The position numbers and the translations under genes were made by a program. Below the pieces are notes generated by a model that worked only from the letters and a program-made list of their open reading frames with translations, was not told the origin of the DNA and searched no databases. Shown here in pieces: positions 1 to 8,856 of a stretch of 64,000 bases of DNA. The first letter of the stretch is position 1; every line of letters starts with the position of its first letter. Where the stretch lies: the NCBI GenBank assembly GCA_024234855.1, contig JACKNN010000002.1:310001-374000 (forward strand), given 5' to 3'. The DNA comes from Pseudomonadales bacterium. Lineage in GTDB: Bacteria; Pseudomonadota; Gammaproteobacteria; Pseudomonadales; Halieaceae.

Positions 1-2
1 TG

Positions 3-374
3 GCGCAGTTGGCCACTGAGGCCAACTCTCTGGCCCGCGCCATGGGCGTAAGCCTGGTAAAGGCCGGTGGCAGCGTGGATGGCGCACTGCAAATCATTGC
101 CGTCGGCGAAGGGGAAGAGGGAATACTGCAACTGGGCTTCCCCTACCGCGGTTCCCCCCGGGGTGGTGGCAAGTACAAAACCCTGGTCACCACCGCGTTC
201 AAATGCGCCTACCTGATCATCGAGGGCGATGGCGGGTCGCTGCCCCGGCGATGGGCCGATTTCCTGGTCGATCTGGAGAAGGCCGGCTATACGCCCGGTG
301 ACCAGCGTAGGGTGTTGCTGCAGGCCGGCACAGGTGGTGCTTTGCGGCTGGAACTGCAGGTCGGCATCGAGTAG
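3..374 (+). CDS. Hypothetical protein, truncated at the left window edge
   Basis: The frame is already open at the start of the window and closes with TAG at 372-374, so the true start probably lies to the left. The first candidate start inside the window is TTG at 9. About 120 residues are visible. They show no signal peptide, membrane helix or motif that I recognise, and look like a small soluble alpha/beta domain. The gene converges on the cardiolipin synthase gene, whose stop lies 27 bp away. No function is proposed. Confidence 0.6.
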   Translation, partial: AQLATEANSLARAMGVSLVKAGGSVDGALQIIAVGEGEEGILQLGFPYRGSPRGGGKYKTLVTTAFKCAYLIIEGDGGSLPRRWADFLVDLEKAGYTPGDQRRVLLQAGTGGALRLELQVGIE

Positions 375-401
375 GCGCATGCCAGTGCCCCACGTTAACG
401 G

Positions 402-1841
402 CTACAGCACCGGGCCGAACATCGCCACCGCGTTATTCCATAAGCGGTGGGGCAGCGTCCAGGTCTCGATATGCTCGGCGGTAATGTGCGTGGAAGCCTG
501 CAGGTATTGCTGTTGCCGCTGGTAGAGATTGGCCGTCAGTTGGCGGTCGACGAACAGGATATTGTTTTCATAGTTAAGGTCGAAACTGCGTCGGTCCATA
601 TTGGCGGAGCCTATCAGCGAAACCTCGCCGTCTATGGTCAGTGACTTGGTGTGCAGCAAGCCGCCCACGTACTCGTACACGGCGACACCGGCATCAAGCA
701 GGGCCGGGTAGTAACTCCGGCTCGCCGCACCAACGATCCTGGAGTCGTTTTTTGCGGGGAAAATAATCGTGGTTTTCACGCCGCGATAAGCGCATGCGCA
801 CAGCGCCTCGAGCATTGACTCACTGGGCACGAAGTAGGGCGTGGAGATGAGCAACTCGCTGCGGGCGGCGTGCATGATCGATTCAAACATCTCCGGCATG
901 GCTGAGAATCGCACGGTCGGCCCGGTACCAAAGGCCTGGGCCACAAAACCACCCGGCGTTGCGGTAACCGGCTGCTGCAACAGGTGGCGTATGTCCTCGT
1001 TGACGTGGCTCATCCAGTCGCATGCAAACAGGAACTGGTTGTGCTGTGCAATGGGCCCGCTGAAACGTATGACGGCATCTACCCAGGGGGCGTAAGCGGC
1101 TTTTACCAGGAATTCCGGGTCGGCGCAGTTCTGGCTGCCGCAGTAGGTGATGCCGCCGTCTATCACGACAATCTTGCGGTGATTGCGCAGGTCTATGCGA
1201 CCGGCGAAGGGACGCAGCAAGGGGTTGGCTATAGGCAGGGCCACCGCGACCTGTATACCGCTGTCGCGCATGGCCTGCCAGTGCGCTGACTTTATCATCA
1301 GTCGCGAGCCGAGGGCATCGGCCATCGCCCTGACGGTAACCCCGCGCAGCGCGGCTCGCTGCAGCGCGGCGACTACCTTGCAGCCATTGTTATCCGGCAA
1401 CCAGATGTAAAACAGCAGGTGGACGTGATCCACCGCGGCGTCTATGTCGCCGACCATCGCATCGATCGCGGCGTTTGAATCGGCCATCAGCCTGCCGCTG
1501 TTGCCGTCAACGGGGCTGAGGCCGGTGATGGAATGCCCGATGCGAAACAGGTGCTGGTAGCGCTCCGGTCCGGCGGCGATGAAGGACGTATTCCCGCCGG
1601 GCGCGGTATCCAGCTCTCGCAGGCTGGCGGCTACCTTGCGCATCCGCGCGATGCGCTTGCGGCCTATACTCACCTCGCCAAACAGGATGTAGGCGATAAT
1701 GCCGAGGAAGGGGACCGACAGGATCACCACAATCCACGCGATGCGCGAGGCGGGTTGCCGATAGGGGCGCAGCAGCACCCGGGCGCCCACCGCCAACAAC
1801 AGCAGGATGTGGAGGACCGAGAGCAGTAATCCGGGGCTCAT
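402..1841 (-). CDS. cls: Cardiolipin synthase (phospholipase D superfamily)
   Basis: Membrane enzyme that condenses two phosphatidylglycerol molecules into cardiolipin and glycerol. The 479-residue product has two N-terminal membrane helices (about residues 3-24 and 33-54) and two phospholipase D HKD motifs: H221/K223/D228 followed by GS, and H397/K399/D404 in 'HTKSLTIDGEVSLIGSANMD'. Length and order match the ClsA type. It begins at ATG 1841, 31 bp after the ptsP stop on the same strand, so co-transcription with ptsP is likely. The spacing to that stop and the helix content support this start; the ribosome binding site is only moderate. Family assignment is firm. The ClsA rather than ClsB type is inferred from the membrane helices. 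Confidence 0.95.
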   Translation of the reverse strand: MSPGLLLSVLHILLLLAVGARVLLRPYRQPASRIAWIVVILSVPFLGIIAYILFGEVSIGRKRIARMRKVAASLRELDTAPGGNTSFIAAGPERYQHLFRIGHSITGLSPVDGNSGRLMADSNAAIDAMVGDIDAAVDHVHLLFYIWLPDNNGCKVVAALQRAALRGVTVRAMADALGSRLMIKSAHWQAMRDSGIQVAVALPIANPLLRPFAGRIDLRNHRKIVVIDGGITYCGSQNCADPEFLVKAAYAPWVDAVIRFSGPIAQHNQFLFACDWMSHVNEDIRHLLQQPVTATPGGFVAQAFGTGPTVRFSAMPEMFESIMHAARSELLISTPYFVPSESMLEALCACAYRGVKTTIIFPAKNDSRIVGAASRSYYPALLDAGVAVYEYVGGLLHTKSLTIDGEVSLIGSANMDRRSFDLNYENNILFVDRQLTANLYQRQQQYLQASTHITAEHIETWTLPHRLWNNAVAMFGPVL

Positions 1842-1872
1842 GCGCCTTCACCCGGTTGGCGGGAGCAGCGCA

Positions 1873-4158
1873 TCAGGCGGGCCGCAGCTTCACAGGGTTC
1901 CCGGCGCCGGTGGTGTGCCCACTGAACAGGTCCTGCAATCCCGCCGCCGCCAGGGCGGCCTCCACGCGTGCGCGGATATCGGCGGGGTACCTGCATGCCC
2001 GTGCATCCTGGCTGAGGCGTTCCGCCGTTTTGATGGACAGGCTGCGTATCAGCCACTTGATACGGGGTATCTTGGTCGCACTCATGCTCAGGGTTCGCAG
2101 GCCCAGGCCCAGCAGTAAGACCACTGCCACCGGGTCCGAGGCCATCTCACCGCACAGGCTGACCGGGATCTGATGCTCAGCCGCCAACTGCAGGATGCGG
2201 CCTATTTCGAGCAGCACCGCGGGATGGACGTGATCGTAGCGGGCCGCCACGCGCGGGTTGTTCCGGTCCAGGGCCAGCAGGTACTGGCTCAGGTCATTCG
2301 AGCCGATAGATATGAAGTCGATCTTGTTGGCCCAGAATGGAATCTGCGAAATCGCCGCGGGTACCTCTATCATCACACCCAGTGCCGGGCGTCGTACCGC
2401 ATACCCTTCAGCTAACAGTTGACCCACCGCATCGCCCAGCAGCTCGCGAAAATCATCCAGCTCGCCGGTGGAACTGACCATTGGCAACAGGATCCTCAGG
2501 TTGTCGAGTCCCTGCGCGGCGCGAATCATGGCTCGCACCTGCGTCATTAACAGCTGGCTGTTGTCCAGGGTGAAGCGGATACCGCGCCAACCGAGGGCGG
2601 GATTTTCCTCATTTTCCACCGGAAAGTACGGCAGTTGCTTATCGCCACCAATATCCAGCGTACGCATGTGAACGGGCTTGCCGTGGTATGCGGACAGCAC
2701 CTGGCTGTATACCGCGACCTGCTCTTCCTCGGAGGGAAAGCTGTTGCGAATCATGAACGGTATTTCGGTTCGATACAGGCCGACGCCCTGGGCGCCATTG
2801 CGCAAGCCCGGGGAAATGTCCGCCAGCAATCCGGTGTTGGTATAGAGTGTTATGTCAGCGCCATCGGTGGTTACCGCCGGCAGCTCGCGAATCTGCTCCA
2901 GCTGCTGCATCAGGAAGCGCTGGTCGTCTTCCAGCTTGCGGTACTCCGTCAGCAGTGCCGCACCCGGGTTGAGCATTACCTGGGCGCTGTTGCCATCGAC
3001 AATCATCAGGCAATCGTTCGCGAGGTTGCGAATACTGCCGGTGCCCATGATGGCGGGAATGCCCAGCGCGTTGGCCAGCACCGCCGTATGCGACAGGCTC
3101 GAGCCTTCCAGGCAGACAATGCCCGCCAGCATACCCGCAGGTACCGCGGCGATCTCGGACACGCTGACCTGGGCGCCCACCAGGATTACCGGCCGGTCCG
3201 GGGGCACCGTTTCGGCGCGGATGCCGCGCCAGGCGTTATAGAGCTTGTTGCCGATATGGTGGATGTCTTCGTGCCTGGCTTTCAGGTAGGGGTCGTCCAT
3301 CGCCCGAAACAGCTCGGCAAAGTGCTGGATAGCCTGGCGCAGGGCCCCCGGCAGCCAGTTGCCGGCAATGATGCCTTTCTCCACATGCCCGAGGAAGGCC
3401 GGGTCCGCCAGTAGCATGGTGTAGGCGGAAAATATACCGGCGACGCTGTCCGCCAGTTCTCCGGCGATAGTCTGCTGCTCCTGCTCGATTTCCCGGCGAA
3501 CTACCACCAGCAGGTCGTGCCAGTCACGCAACGCCCCGGTCGCATCGGGGCAGGGGGCGTTCGCCACCGCGTAGAGTTCGCCGTGATCGCACAGTCGGCA
3601 GTAGCCGATGCCGATGCCCGGCGCACCCCGGATACCCGTGATCCGACCCTCTTGCTGGCCCAGCTCATCCGAGGCCAGCGGGCTGTTGGCCAGCAGCAGC
3701 GCGAGGTGGGCGGCGAGCGTGACCAGGAACCCCTGTTCCTCCTCGCTGAACTGGCGGACATCCCGACCCTGGACCACGAGAACGCCGATGACCTTGCCTG
3801 TGTGCACCAGGGGTACTCCGCAAAATCCGTGGAAGCGTTCCTCCTCGGTCTCGGCGATGTAGTAAAATGCGGGGTGTGACTCGGCATCGGCCAGGTTGAC
3901 CGGGTGACGACTCGTCGCCACCAGGCCTACCAGCCCTTTGCCGGGGGGTATTTTGACGCTGCGCACAGCATTGGCGGCCAGTCCGCGGGAGGCGAGCAAC
4001 AGCATTTCACCCCGGCTGTTGGCCAGGTACAGGCTGCAGACATCCACCGCCATGCCGGTACTGATAGACTCGACCACGAGATTGACCTGGTCGATCGGCT
4101 GCTCCGCCAGTGCAACAGTTTGCACGATACGGGCTAATTGATGAATGACATCGGTCAT
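1873..4158 (-). CDS. ptsP: Phosphoenolpyruvate-protein phosphotransferase PtsP (enzyme I-Ntr)
   Basis: First enzyme of the nitrogen-related phosphotransferase system. It autophosphorylates from phosphoenolpyruvate and passes the phosphate to NPr (PtsO), a regulatory rather than sugar-transporting chain. The 761-residue protein has an N-terminal GAF domain (about 15-160), then the enzyme I domains: the mobile histidine segment 'GSSLSHTAVLANALGIPAIM' with active-site H357, and a C-terminal PEP-binding barrel with 'IEVPAAI' and 'LCGEMASDP'. The GAF domain separates it from PtsI, and the length is typical of PtsP. It heads an apparent two-gene unit with cls. Its partners ptsN and ptsO are not in this window. 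Confidence 0.95.
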   Translation of the reverse strand: MTDVIHQLARIVQTVALAEQPIDQVNLVVESISTGMAVDVCSLYLANSRGEMLLLASRGLAANAVRSVKIPPGKGLVGLVATSRHPVNLADAESHPAFYYIAETEEERFHGFCGVPLVHTGKVIGVLVVQGRDVRQFSEEEQGFLVTLAAHLALLLANSPLASDELGQQEGRITGIRGAPGIGIGYCRLCDHGELYAVANAPCPDATGALRDWHDLLVVVRREIEQEQQTIAGELADSVAGIFSAYTMLLADPAFLGHVEKGIIAGNWLPGALRQAIQHFAELFRAMDDPYLKARHEDIHHIGNKLYNAWRGIRAETVPPDRPVILVGAQVSVSEIAAVPAGMLAGIVCLEGSSLSHTAVLANALGIPAIMGTGSIRNLANDCLMIVDGNSAQVMLNPGAALLTEYRKLEDDQRFLMQQLEQIRELPAVTTDGADITLYTNTGLLADISPGLRNGAQGVGLYRTEIPFMIRNSFPSEEEQVAVYSQVLSAYHGKPVHMRTLDIGGDKQLPYFPVENEENPALGWRGIRFTLDNSQLLMTQVRAMIRAAQGLDNLRILLPMVSSTGELDDFRELLGDAVGQLLAEGYAVRRPALGVMIEVPAAISQIPFWANKIDFISIGSNDLSQYLLALDRNNPRVAARYDHVHPAVLLEIGRILQLAAEHQIPVSLCGEMASDPVAVVLLLGLGLRTLSMSATKIPRIKWLIRSLSIKTAERLSQDARACRYPADIRARVEAALAAAGLQDLFSGHTTGAGNPVKLRPA

Positions 4159-4448
4159 GACAATGGCCGTGCAACAGGCCGGTTTCCCTGCGATACAATT
4201 GGCTGGAAGTAAACCCGGGCAGATATTGCCATGGTCAAAATGTATATATGATTATTGTCGATAAAGCACAAGGAAAATTTACCCTTGTCACACGACAGGG
4301 GAGCGGACGGGATAATAGCGGTACTCGCCAGCGCGCTGCTATGGGATCATGGCGGCGACCGGAAGATATTCCAGGACAGTGTGCACCGCGGGGGCGACGT
4401 TAAAGACTACCCCGCGGTGCGTATCGGGGCAGGATCGGTAATACGACT
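4159..4448. other. Divergent intergenic region between ptsP and the AAA+ gene
   Basis: This 290-bp gap separates two divergent genes and should carry both promoters. Positions about 4230-4290 are clearly richer in A and T than their surroundings. A GATAAT-like -10 element is visible near 4311 on the plus strand, but no well-spaced -35 accompanies it. I see no convincing gene, structured RNA or long repeat here. Confidence 0.4.
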
Positions 4449-7058
4449 ATGACTGATGCGACTCAAACTCCTCCCATGCCGGGTGCGGCGGTGCTGTACG
4501 TCGATCGCGGCAGCGAGCTGATCGTCTACAGCAATCCCCGGGCGCAGGAGCTGCTCGGTCGAACCGCCGCGGGTTTGCTGGGGGAGTCCTGCTGTGGTGT
4601 CCTGGGTGTTTCGCCGGATGGCCTGTCACCGCTGACGGATGCGCTACGCGCCGGCACCCGGGCCGCACTGTCGCCGATGTATCTCAGCCCGCCCGGACAG
4701 GGTGAAATGATCGTCGGTGGATATCGCTTCCTGCAGGAATTTGAAAGCAGGGACACCGTGGTACTGCTGTTGTTCCCACTCGCCACAGGGCGCGATCCCG
4801 TGTTCGCCCGGCCTCTGGGCGGTGGCGATGTGGTGGCGGTCCTGGGGCTCGATAACCCCGCTTCACCGACTCCGCCGGCGCCCGGCGCGATTGCGCGGGA
4901 GATGGTTGATATTCGCTTTGGACTCATGCAAATCGTGCCCGCGCGCGACGACGTGGGCCTGCCAGTCGGGTCGACGATACCCGTAGCGCTGCGCGATACC
5001 GCCATCGAGCAGGCCCTCGATATCAGCCGGGCACTGTTGTCACACCTGGCCCCGGTGTTGGCGCAGGGGGCAAAAATCCGTATTGGCCTGGCGCATGCGC
5101 GCGAGGGTCAGACCCCGCTGGCGACCCTGCTCGCCGCAAACAATGCCCTGCTGCGCCTGCAACGTTCGAATAGCGGCGAGCTGATAGCGGCAGCCGAACC
5201 GAACGAGGCGTTGGCCCGCGCCGGTGTCGACAGCGCCGAGGGGATATTCGGTGAGGGGTTCACCCGGCGCGAACCGCAGGCCTATTTCGCTGGGCTGGTC
5301 GGGCTGACGGCAGACCCACAGCATGCCGACGATTACCTGGCCGCGGTAGTTGCGCTCACGCTGGGTCAGCGGGGGGTGTCCGCCGCGGCGATTTACCGGC
5401 GCAACTACGATGACAGCTATGACTATGTCGCGGGCGGCCTGGCCGGGGAGGGCCGTGCGACTGCCGCGGGCGAAAAGCAATTGCCCCGGGGGATACGGCA
5501 ACTCGCGCACAAGGCGACTGCCGAGCAATTGCGAACGGTCGATCGAATCGGCGCCCCCAACGGCTCCTGCGCGATCTATCCGCTGCGACTTTATGAGCGC
5601 GCACTGGGTTATATGGTGTTGCAATACGGCGCAGCGAGCGCTGCCGGCGAGGCGGGGTTCGCGCCGGATGCGTCGGCGCTGCATTACCTGGCGACGGAAC
5701 TCTCCACACTGGCGGACTGGCGGCGGGCGGGAGGCACGGAGGCGCCGACGCAGGTAACGGTTGGGCAAACCATTGATGACCGGATCGATGGTTATGTTGG
5801 CGACAATATGGAGGGCGCCATCGACCAGGCCGTGTTCCTGTCCCGCCTGGATGTGCCGGTAGCGGTTATAGGCCCGCGCGGTACAGGCAAGCTCTACGTG
5901 GCGAAAGTGATACACCAGGAATCCGGCGCGGCGCCGGAACAAATGGTCGTTATCGATTGCCGGGAGTTTCGCAGCCGCAAGGACGCACTCAACCGCATCG
6001 CCAGGGAACTGGAGCGCTCTGCCGGCAAGACCCTGGTGTTCAAGTCGCCGCACCTGATGAATCCTGACGCCCAGCTCAAACTGGCCAGGCAGATCAGCAG
6101 CCGTATACTCGCCGATACCAGCCCGCCCCGTTATCTTCCGGCGGCGAGAATGATTGCCCTGTTTCCCGACAACCTGGAGCATCTGGTGCGTTACGGCGGG
6201 CTGAATGAGCGCCTTGCCAGCGTCTTTGCCGGCTACCCCATCCGGGTGCCGCCGATCAGGGACCGCAAGCGCGCGGTGTTGCGCTGGTCACACAAGATTC
6301 TCAGCCAGGAAGCCGCCCGCCGGGATCGCAAGGTGAGCGGGTTTACGCCGGATGCCGAGCAGGCCATGTTGCAGCACGACTGGCCCGGCAATATCAGTGA
6401 AATGCGCCAGTGCATCGTCGGCGCGCTGGACAAAACCGACAAGGAGTGGCTGACCCCGGTCGACCTGGGCATTTTCAAGGGCCTGTCACCCGCCGGCCCC
6501 GGCCGCGTTCCGCAAAAACGCGCCTTCCTGCAGTTCCTGGCCGAACCGGAGCCCGATGAGTCCACCTATGCGCCCACCGCGCAGGAAGAACTTGGGGTGG
6601 CACTGGGGGAGGCGCTGCACAGCCTGTTGCAGCAGGACGCGATAAGGCCGCTGGGTGCCTGGCTCGATGATGAAGTGATACTCGCTGCCTGTGAGCGCTT
6701 CCGCGATAACATGCGTGCCGCCGCCGATTTCCTGCAGACCAGGCCGCGTAATATCGGTCGTTGGATGCCCAAGGTGTTGTCGCGGGATCATGAGCGCAGC
6801 TCCAGTTCGCTCTGGCAGACGCCGCGCACCCTGGTCCGGCGCTGGATTCTCGAAGCGGCGCCGGGCGCACAGCCACCACAGCAGCTGGCCGAGGCTATGC
6901 TGTTATCCCACATTGCCACCCAGTGCGAGGGCGTCAGCGTCGCCGACAGGGCCAGGATAATGGGTGTGTCCACACCCACTTACCTGAAACGACTGCAGGA
7001 CATTCGTGAACAAACAGCAGGGGAGCCAGTCGATGGCAGTAAAGCAGCAACAGAGTAA
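4449..7058 (+). CDS. NtrC-like AAA+ protein with PAS-like sensor region and degenerate ATPase motifs
   Basis: The product is 869 residues. The N-terminus looks like a PAS domain (about 15-60), followed by a long GAF-like region. An AAA+ domain of NtrC type spans about 455-680. Walker A is intact in form ('GPRGTGK', G475-K481). The Walker B position, normally a hydrophobic run ending in DE, reads 'TLVFKSPH', and no GAFTGA loop for sigma-54 contact is present. The later motifs 'YPIRVPPIRDRK' and 'HDWPGNISEMRQCI' keep the family signature. The last 60 residues resemble a helix-turn-helix ('SVADRARIMGVSTPTYLKRL'). It is therefore unlikely to be a sigma-54 activator and may bind DNA or a protein partner. 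Its end overlaps the next gene by 26 bp, and chemosensory genes follow. Its role is unknown. Confidence 0.8.
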   Translation: MTDATQTPPMPGAAVLYVDRGSELIVYSNPRAQELLGRTAAGLLGESCCGVLGVSPDGLSPLTDALRAGTRAALSPMYLSPPGQGEMIVGGYRFLQEFESRDTVVLLLFPLATGRDPVFARPLGGGDVVAVLGLDNPASPTPPAPGAIAREMVDIRFGLMQIVPARDDVGLPVGSTIPVALRDTAIEQALDISRALLSHLAPVLAQGAKIRIGLAHAREGQTPLATLLAANNALLRLQRSNSGELIAAAEPNEALARAGVDSAEGIFGEGFTRREPQAYFAGLVGLTADPQHADDYLAAVVALTLGQRGVSAAAIYRRNYDDSYDYVAGGLAGEGRATAAGEKQLPRGIRQLAHKATAEQLRTVDRIGAPNGSCAIYPLRLYERALGYMVLQYGAASAAGEAGFAPDASALHYLATELSTLADWRRAGGTEAPTQVTVGQTIDDRIDGYVGDNMEGAIDQAVFLSRLDVPVAVIGPRGTGKLYVAKVIHQESGAAPEQMVVIDCREFRSRKDALNRIARELERSAGKTLVFKSPHLMNPDAQLKLARQISSRILADTSPPRYLPAARMIALFPDNLEHLVRYGGLNERLASVFAGYPIRVPPIRDRKRAVLRWSHKILSQEAARRDRKVSGFTPDAEQAMLQHDWPGNISEMRQCIVGALDKTDKEWLTPVDLGIFKGLSPAGPGRVPQKRAFLQFLAEPEPDESTYAPTAQEELGVALGEALHSLLQQDAIRPLGAWLDDEVILAACERFRDNMRAAADFLQTRPRNIGRWMPKVLSRDHERSSSSLWQTPRTLVRRWILEAAPGAQPPQQLAEAMLLSHIATQCEGVSVADRARIMGVSTPTYLKRLQDIREQTAGEPVDGSKAATE

Positions 7059-7647
7059 AGCCAGGTCAGCGGGCAAGTCCGCGGGTCAGAAAAAGTCGGT
7101 GCAGGAATACGCCGAGGAATACCAGCGCCTGGCCGACAGCCAGCTGCCACTGTGCCCGGGCTTCTCCGCTCGCCTCAATATGCTCTGGGACCTGGCCGGT
7201 GCCGCACCCGGCCAAACCGAGGGGCGTGTGCTCGGGGTCATGGGTATAAACAGCGGCTGGCGGGAGTCGGATGTCCGCAACTGGCTGCAGAAGGATGTAC
7301 TGCCGCCGCGGCTTGAGCTTCACAACATGGTGAAATTCCTGGTCGCCCAGTTGGAAGACACCCAGGACGCTGGACGCTGGGAAGCGTTTCTCGTTTATGG
7401 CTCACCCATTGTTTCTTCCCCCATCAGCCACAGCATGTACCGGGAGGATAAGACCCGGCGCGAAATCGCCTCCATGATATTCGCTCAACTGACTGCCGAA
7501 TATGCCATACCCCCCTCGGCCTATGACGCGGACAAGGTGTTCCAACGCTGTCTTACCCTCATGCAGAAATTCAATATTTATGAGCTGCAGGATTTCCAGT
7601 CGGGCCACCTGGAGCCCTTCCGCAACTATATGTTTCCCTCCGAATAA
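7033..7647 (+). CDS. Hypothetical protein with a Cro/XRE-like helix-turn-helix segment
   Basis: I start it at ATG 7033 because an AGGGGAG ribosome binding site (about 7017-7023) precedes it. A GTG at 7006 is open in the same frame but lacks such a site. The 204-residue product begins with a basic, Lys/Gln/Ser-rich tail (1-25). Residues about 44-107 read like a Cro/XRE domain ('GWRESDVRNWLQKDVLPPRL'). The C-terminal half is helical and not recognised. The gene overlaps the AAA+ gene by 26 bp, which implies translational coupling, so the two products probably act together. DNA binding is inferred from pattern only. Confidence 0.75.
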   Translation: MAVKQQQSKARSAGKSAGQKKSVQEYAEEYQRLADSQLPLCPGFSARLNMLWDLAGAAPGQTEGRVLGVMGINSGWRESDVRNWLQKDVLPPRLELHNMVKFLVAQLEDTQDAGRWEAFLVYGSPIVSSPISHSMYREDKTRREIASMIFAQLTAEYAIPPSAYDADKVFQRCLTLMQKFNIYELQDFQSGHLEPFRNYMFPSE

Positions 7648-7659
7648 ACTCCCGCGGGT

Positions 7660-7680
7660 TGCGCGCCGCCCGGGCGCGCA
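7660..7680 (+). terminator. Strong GC hairpin after the helix-turn-helix gene, no T tract
   Basis: Arms TGCGCGCC and GGCGCGCA form an 8-bp perfect stem around a 5-base loop, 12 bp after the stop of the preceding gene. No run of T follows, so it is either a Rho-assisted pause or an mRNA stabilising element. It separates the two regulatory genes from the chemosensory genes downstream. Confidence 0.35.
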
Positions 7681-7875
7681 GCGCAGATTTCCACACATTT
7701 TCCTCGCGAAGCGGAACTGGTTCTCACTATGGGGGCAGTATCCGGGGAAAAAAGATCAGTTTCTCCAGAAATCTCCAGCTTTTGCTTGCTGGTGTCGCCC
7801 CCCGTTGCGAATACTGTGACTGCAACCCCCGTTGTGCGGCGCATCGCAGGTCTGGAAAGAAAGTTGAGGATGACA

Positions 7876-8286
7876 ATGAACGAACAACATGAAGAATTCG
7901 ATATCTCGGGCGTGAAAATCGCCATCGTGGATGATGCCAAGACCATCCGCATGATGATGTCACACACCCTCAAGGGTATGGGCTGTGAGGTCGAATGTGC
8001 TGAGGACGGCTACAAGGCGCTCGGGATGCTCCGACGCTTCAAGCCCGACCTGATCTTCCTCGATATCACGATGCCGGAGCTGGATGGTTACCAGACCTGC
8101 ACCCTGATTCGCAATGCCGAGGACACGCGCAATACGCCGGTGGTGATGTTGTCGTCCTCCGATGGCATTTTTGATATTGCCAAGGGGCAGGCGCGAGGCG
8201 CTACGGCGCACGTCACCAAAATTCCCCCTGAGCGCGTGCTGCGGCAACTGATTCACAAGCACACCAGCAAGCGCAAGGCGGCCTGA
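7876..8286 (+). CDS. PilG-like single-domain response regulator
   Basis: A 136-residue CheY-type receiver, closest in form to PilG of the Pil-Chp pathway. Acidic pocket D19/D20, phospho-acceptor D63 ('LIFLDITMPELDGYQTC') and the 'MLSSSDGIFDIAKG' segment match PilG closely. The conserved lysine K115 is followed by Ile-Pro-Pro rather than the usual Pro-Phe. I chose ATG 7876 because GAGGA lies 5 bases upstream; ATG 7870 is also possible, and a longer open frame to 7729 has no supporting site. It is the first gene of the chemosensory run and sits 3 bp before the CheW-like gene. It is expected to receive phosphate from the ChpA-like kinase. Confidence 0.88.
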   Translation: MNEQHEEFDISGVKIAIVDDAKTIRMMMSHTLKGMGCEVECAEDGYKALGMLRRFKPDLIFLDITMPELDGYQTCTLIRNAEDTRNTPVVMLSSSDGIFDIAKGQARGATAHVTKIPPERVLRQLIHKHTSKRKAA

Positions 8287-8289
8287 TAG

Positions 8290-8856
8290 ATGTCAAGCCA
8301 GGCGCGCCAGGCAGTCGTAATGCTGGAGCAGGCTTACGCCGACAACGGCGAGCTATCGCCCGCGCTGGCGAGCGCCCCGGTGTGCTGGGTGGGTACGTCG
8401 CTGGGGATCGCCGGCGCGAGCCTGCTGGTGGGTGAGGGGGAAATCGACGAGATCGTTGAAACACCCGCCGTGACGGCGATACCCGGGACAAAACCCTGGG
8501 TGATGGGGGTGGCAGCGTACAAGGGGGGGCTTTTGCCCATTATAAGCGGCGACGTACTGTTTCGGCATCGCCCTTACGCGGGCAGGGTGCGCGACTTCTG
8601 CATGGTCATTCGCAAACCCGGTTTTTACTTCGGTATAACCCTGAGCGATGTCGAGCGGGACATGAAATTCCCCGCGGCCAATCGCGATATGGAGTATCCG
8701 GTAGACGAGGATTTCGCCGGCTTCACGCTGGGCGGCTTTCACGACGGTGACAGGTTTCTGGCAATTCTGGATGTAGACAAGTTGGTGGCTGACAGCGAGT
8801 TGTCGAATGCGGCGGCGCCAGGTCCGGTTTCTAACGAGAGGATGAGTGATGAATAA
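8290..8856 (+). CDS. PilI-like CheW-domain adaptor
   Basis: CheW proteins bridge chemoreceptors and the CheA-type kinase. This 188-residue protein has one CheW domain (about 30-170). It contains 'EIVETPAVTAIPGTKPWVMG' and 'AYKGGLLPIISGDVLF', typical of the CheW sheet that binds receptor and kinase, and ends with 'FLAILDVDKLV'. Position between a PilG-like and a PilJ-like gene matches pilI in the Pseudomonas order. Its stop overlaps the start of the receptor gene by a few bases, so the two are translationally coupled. Confidence 0.85.
   Translation: MSSQARQAVVMLEQAYADNGELSPALASAPVCWVGTSLGIAGASLLVGEGEIDEIVETPAVTAIPGTKPWVMGVAAYKGGLLPIISGDVLFRHRPYAGRVRDFCMVIRKPGFYFGITLSDVERDMKFPAANRDMEYPVDEDFAGFTLGGFHDGDRFLAILDVDKLVADSELSNAAAPGPVSNERMSDE

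Noticed and set aside
4449..7058. Annotation as a sigma-54-dependent transcription activator
   Set aside because: The GAFTGA loop and a normal Walker B are not found in the AAA+ domain.
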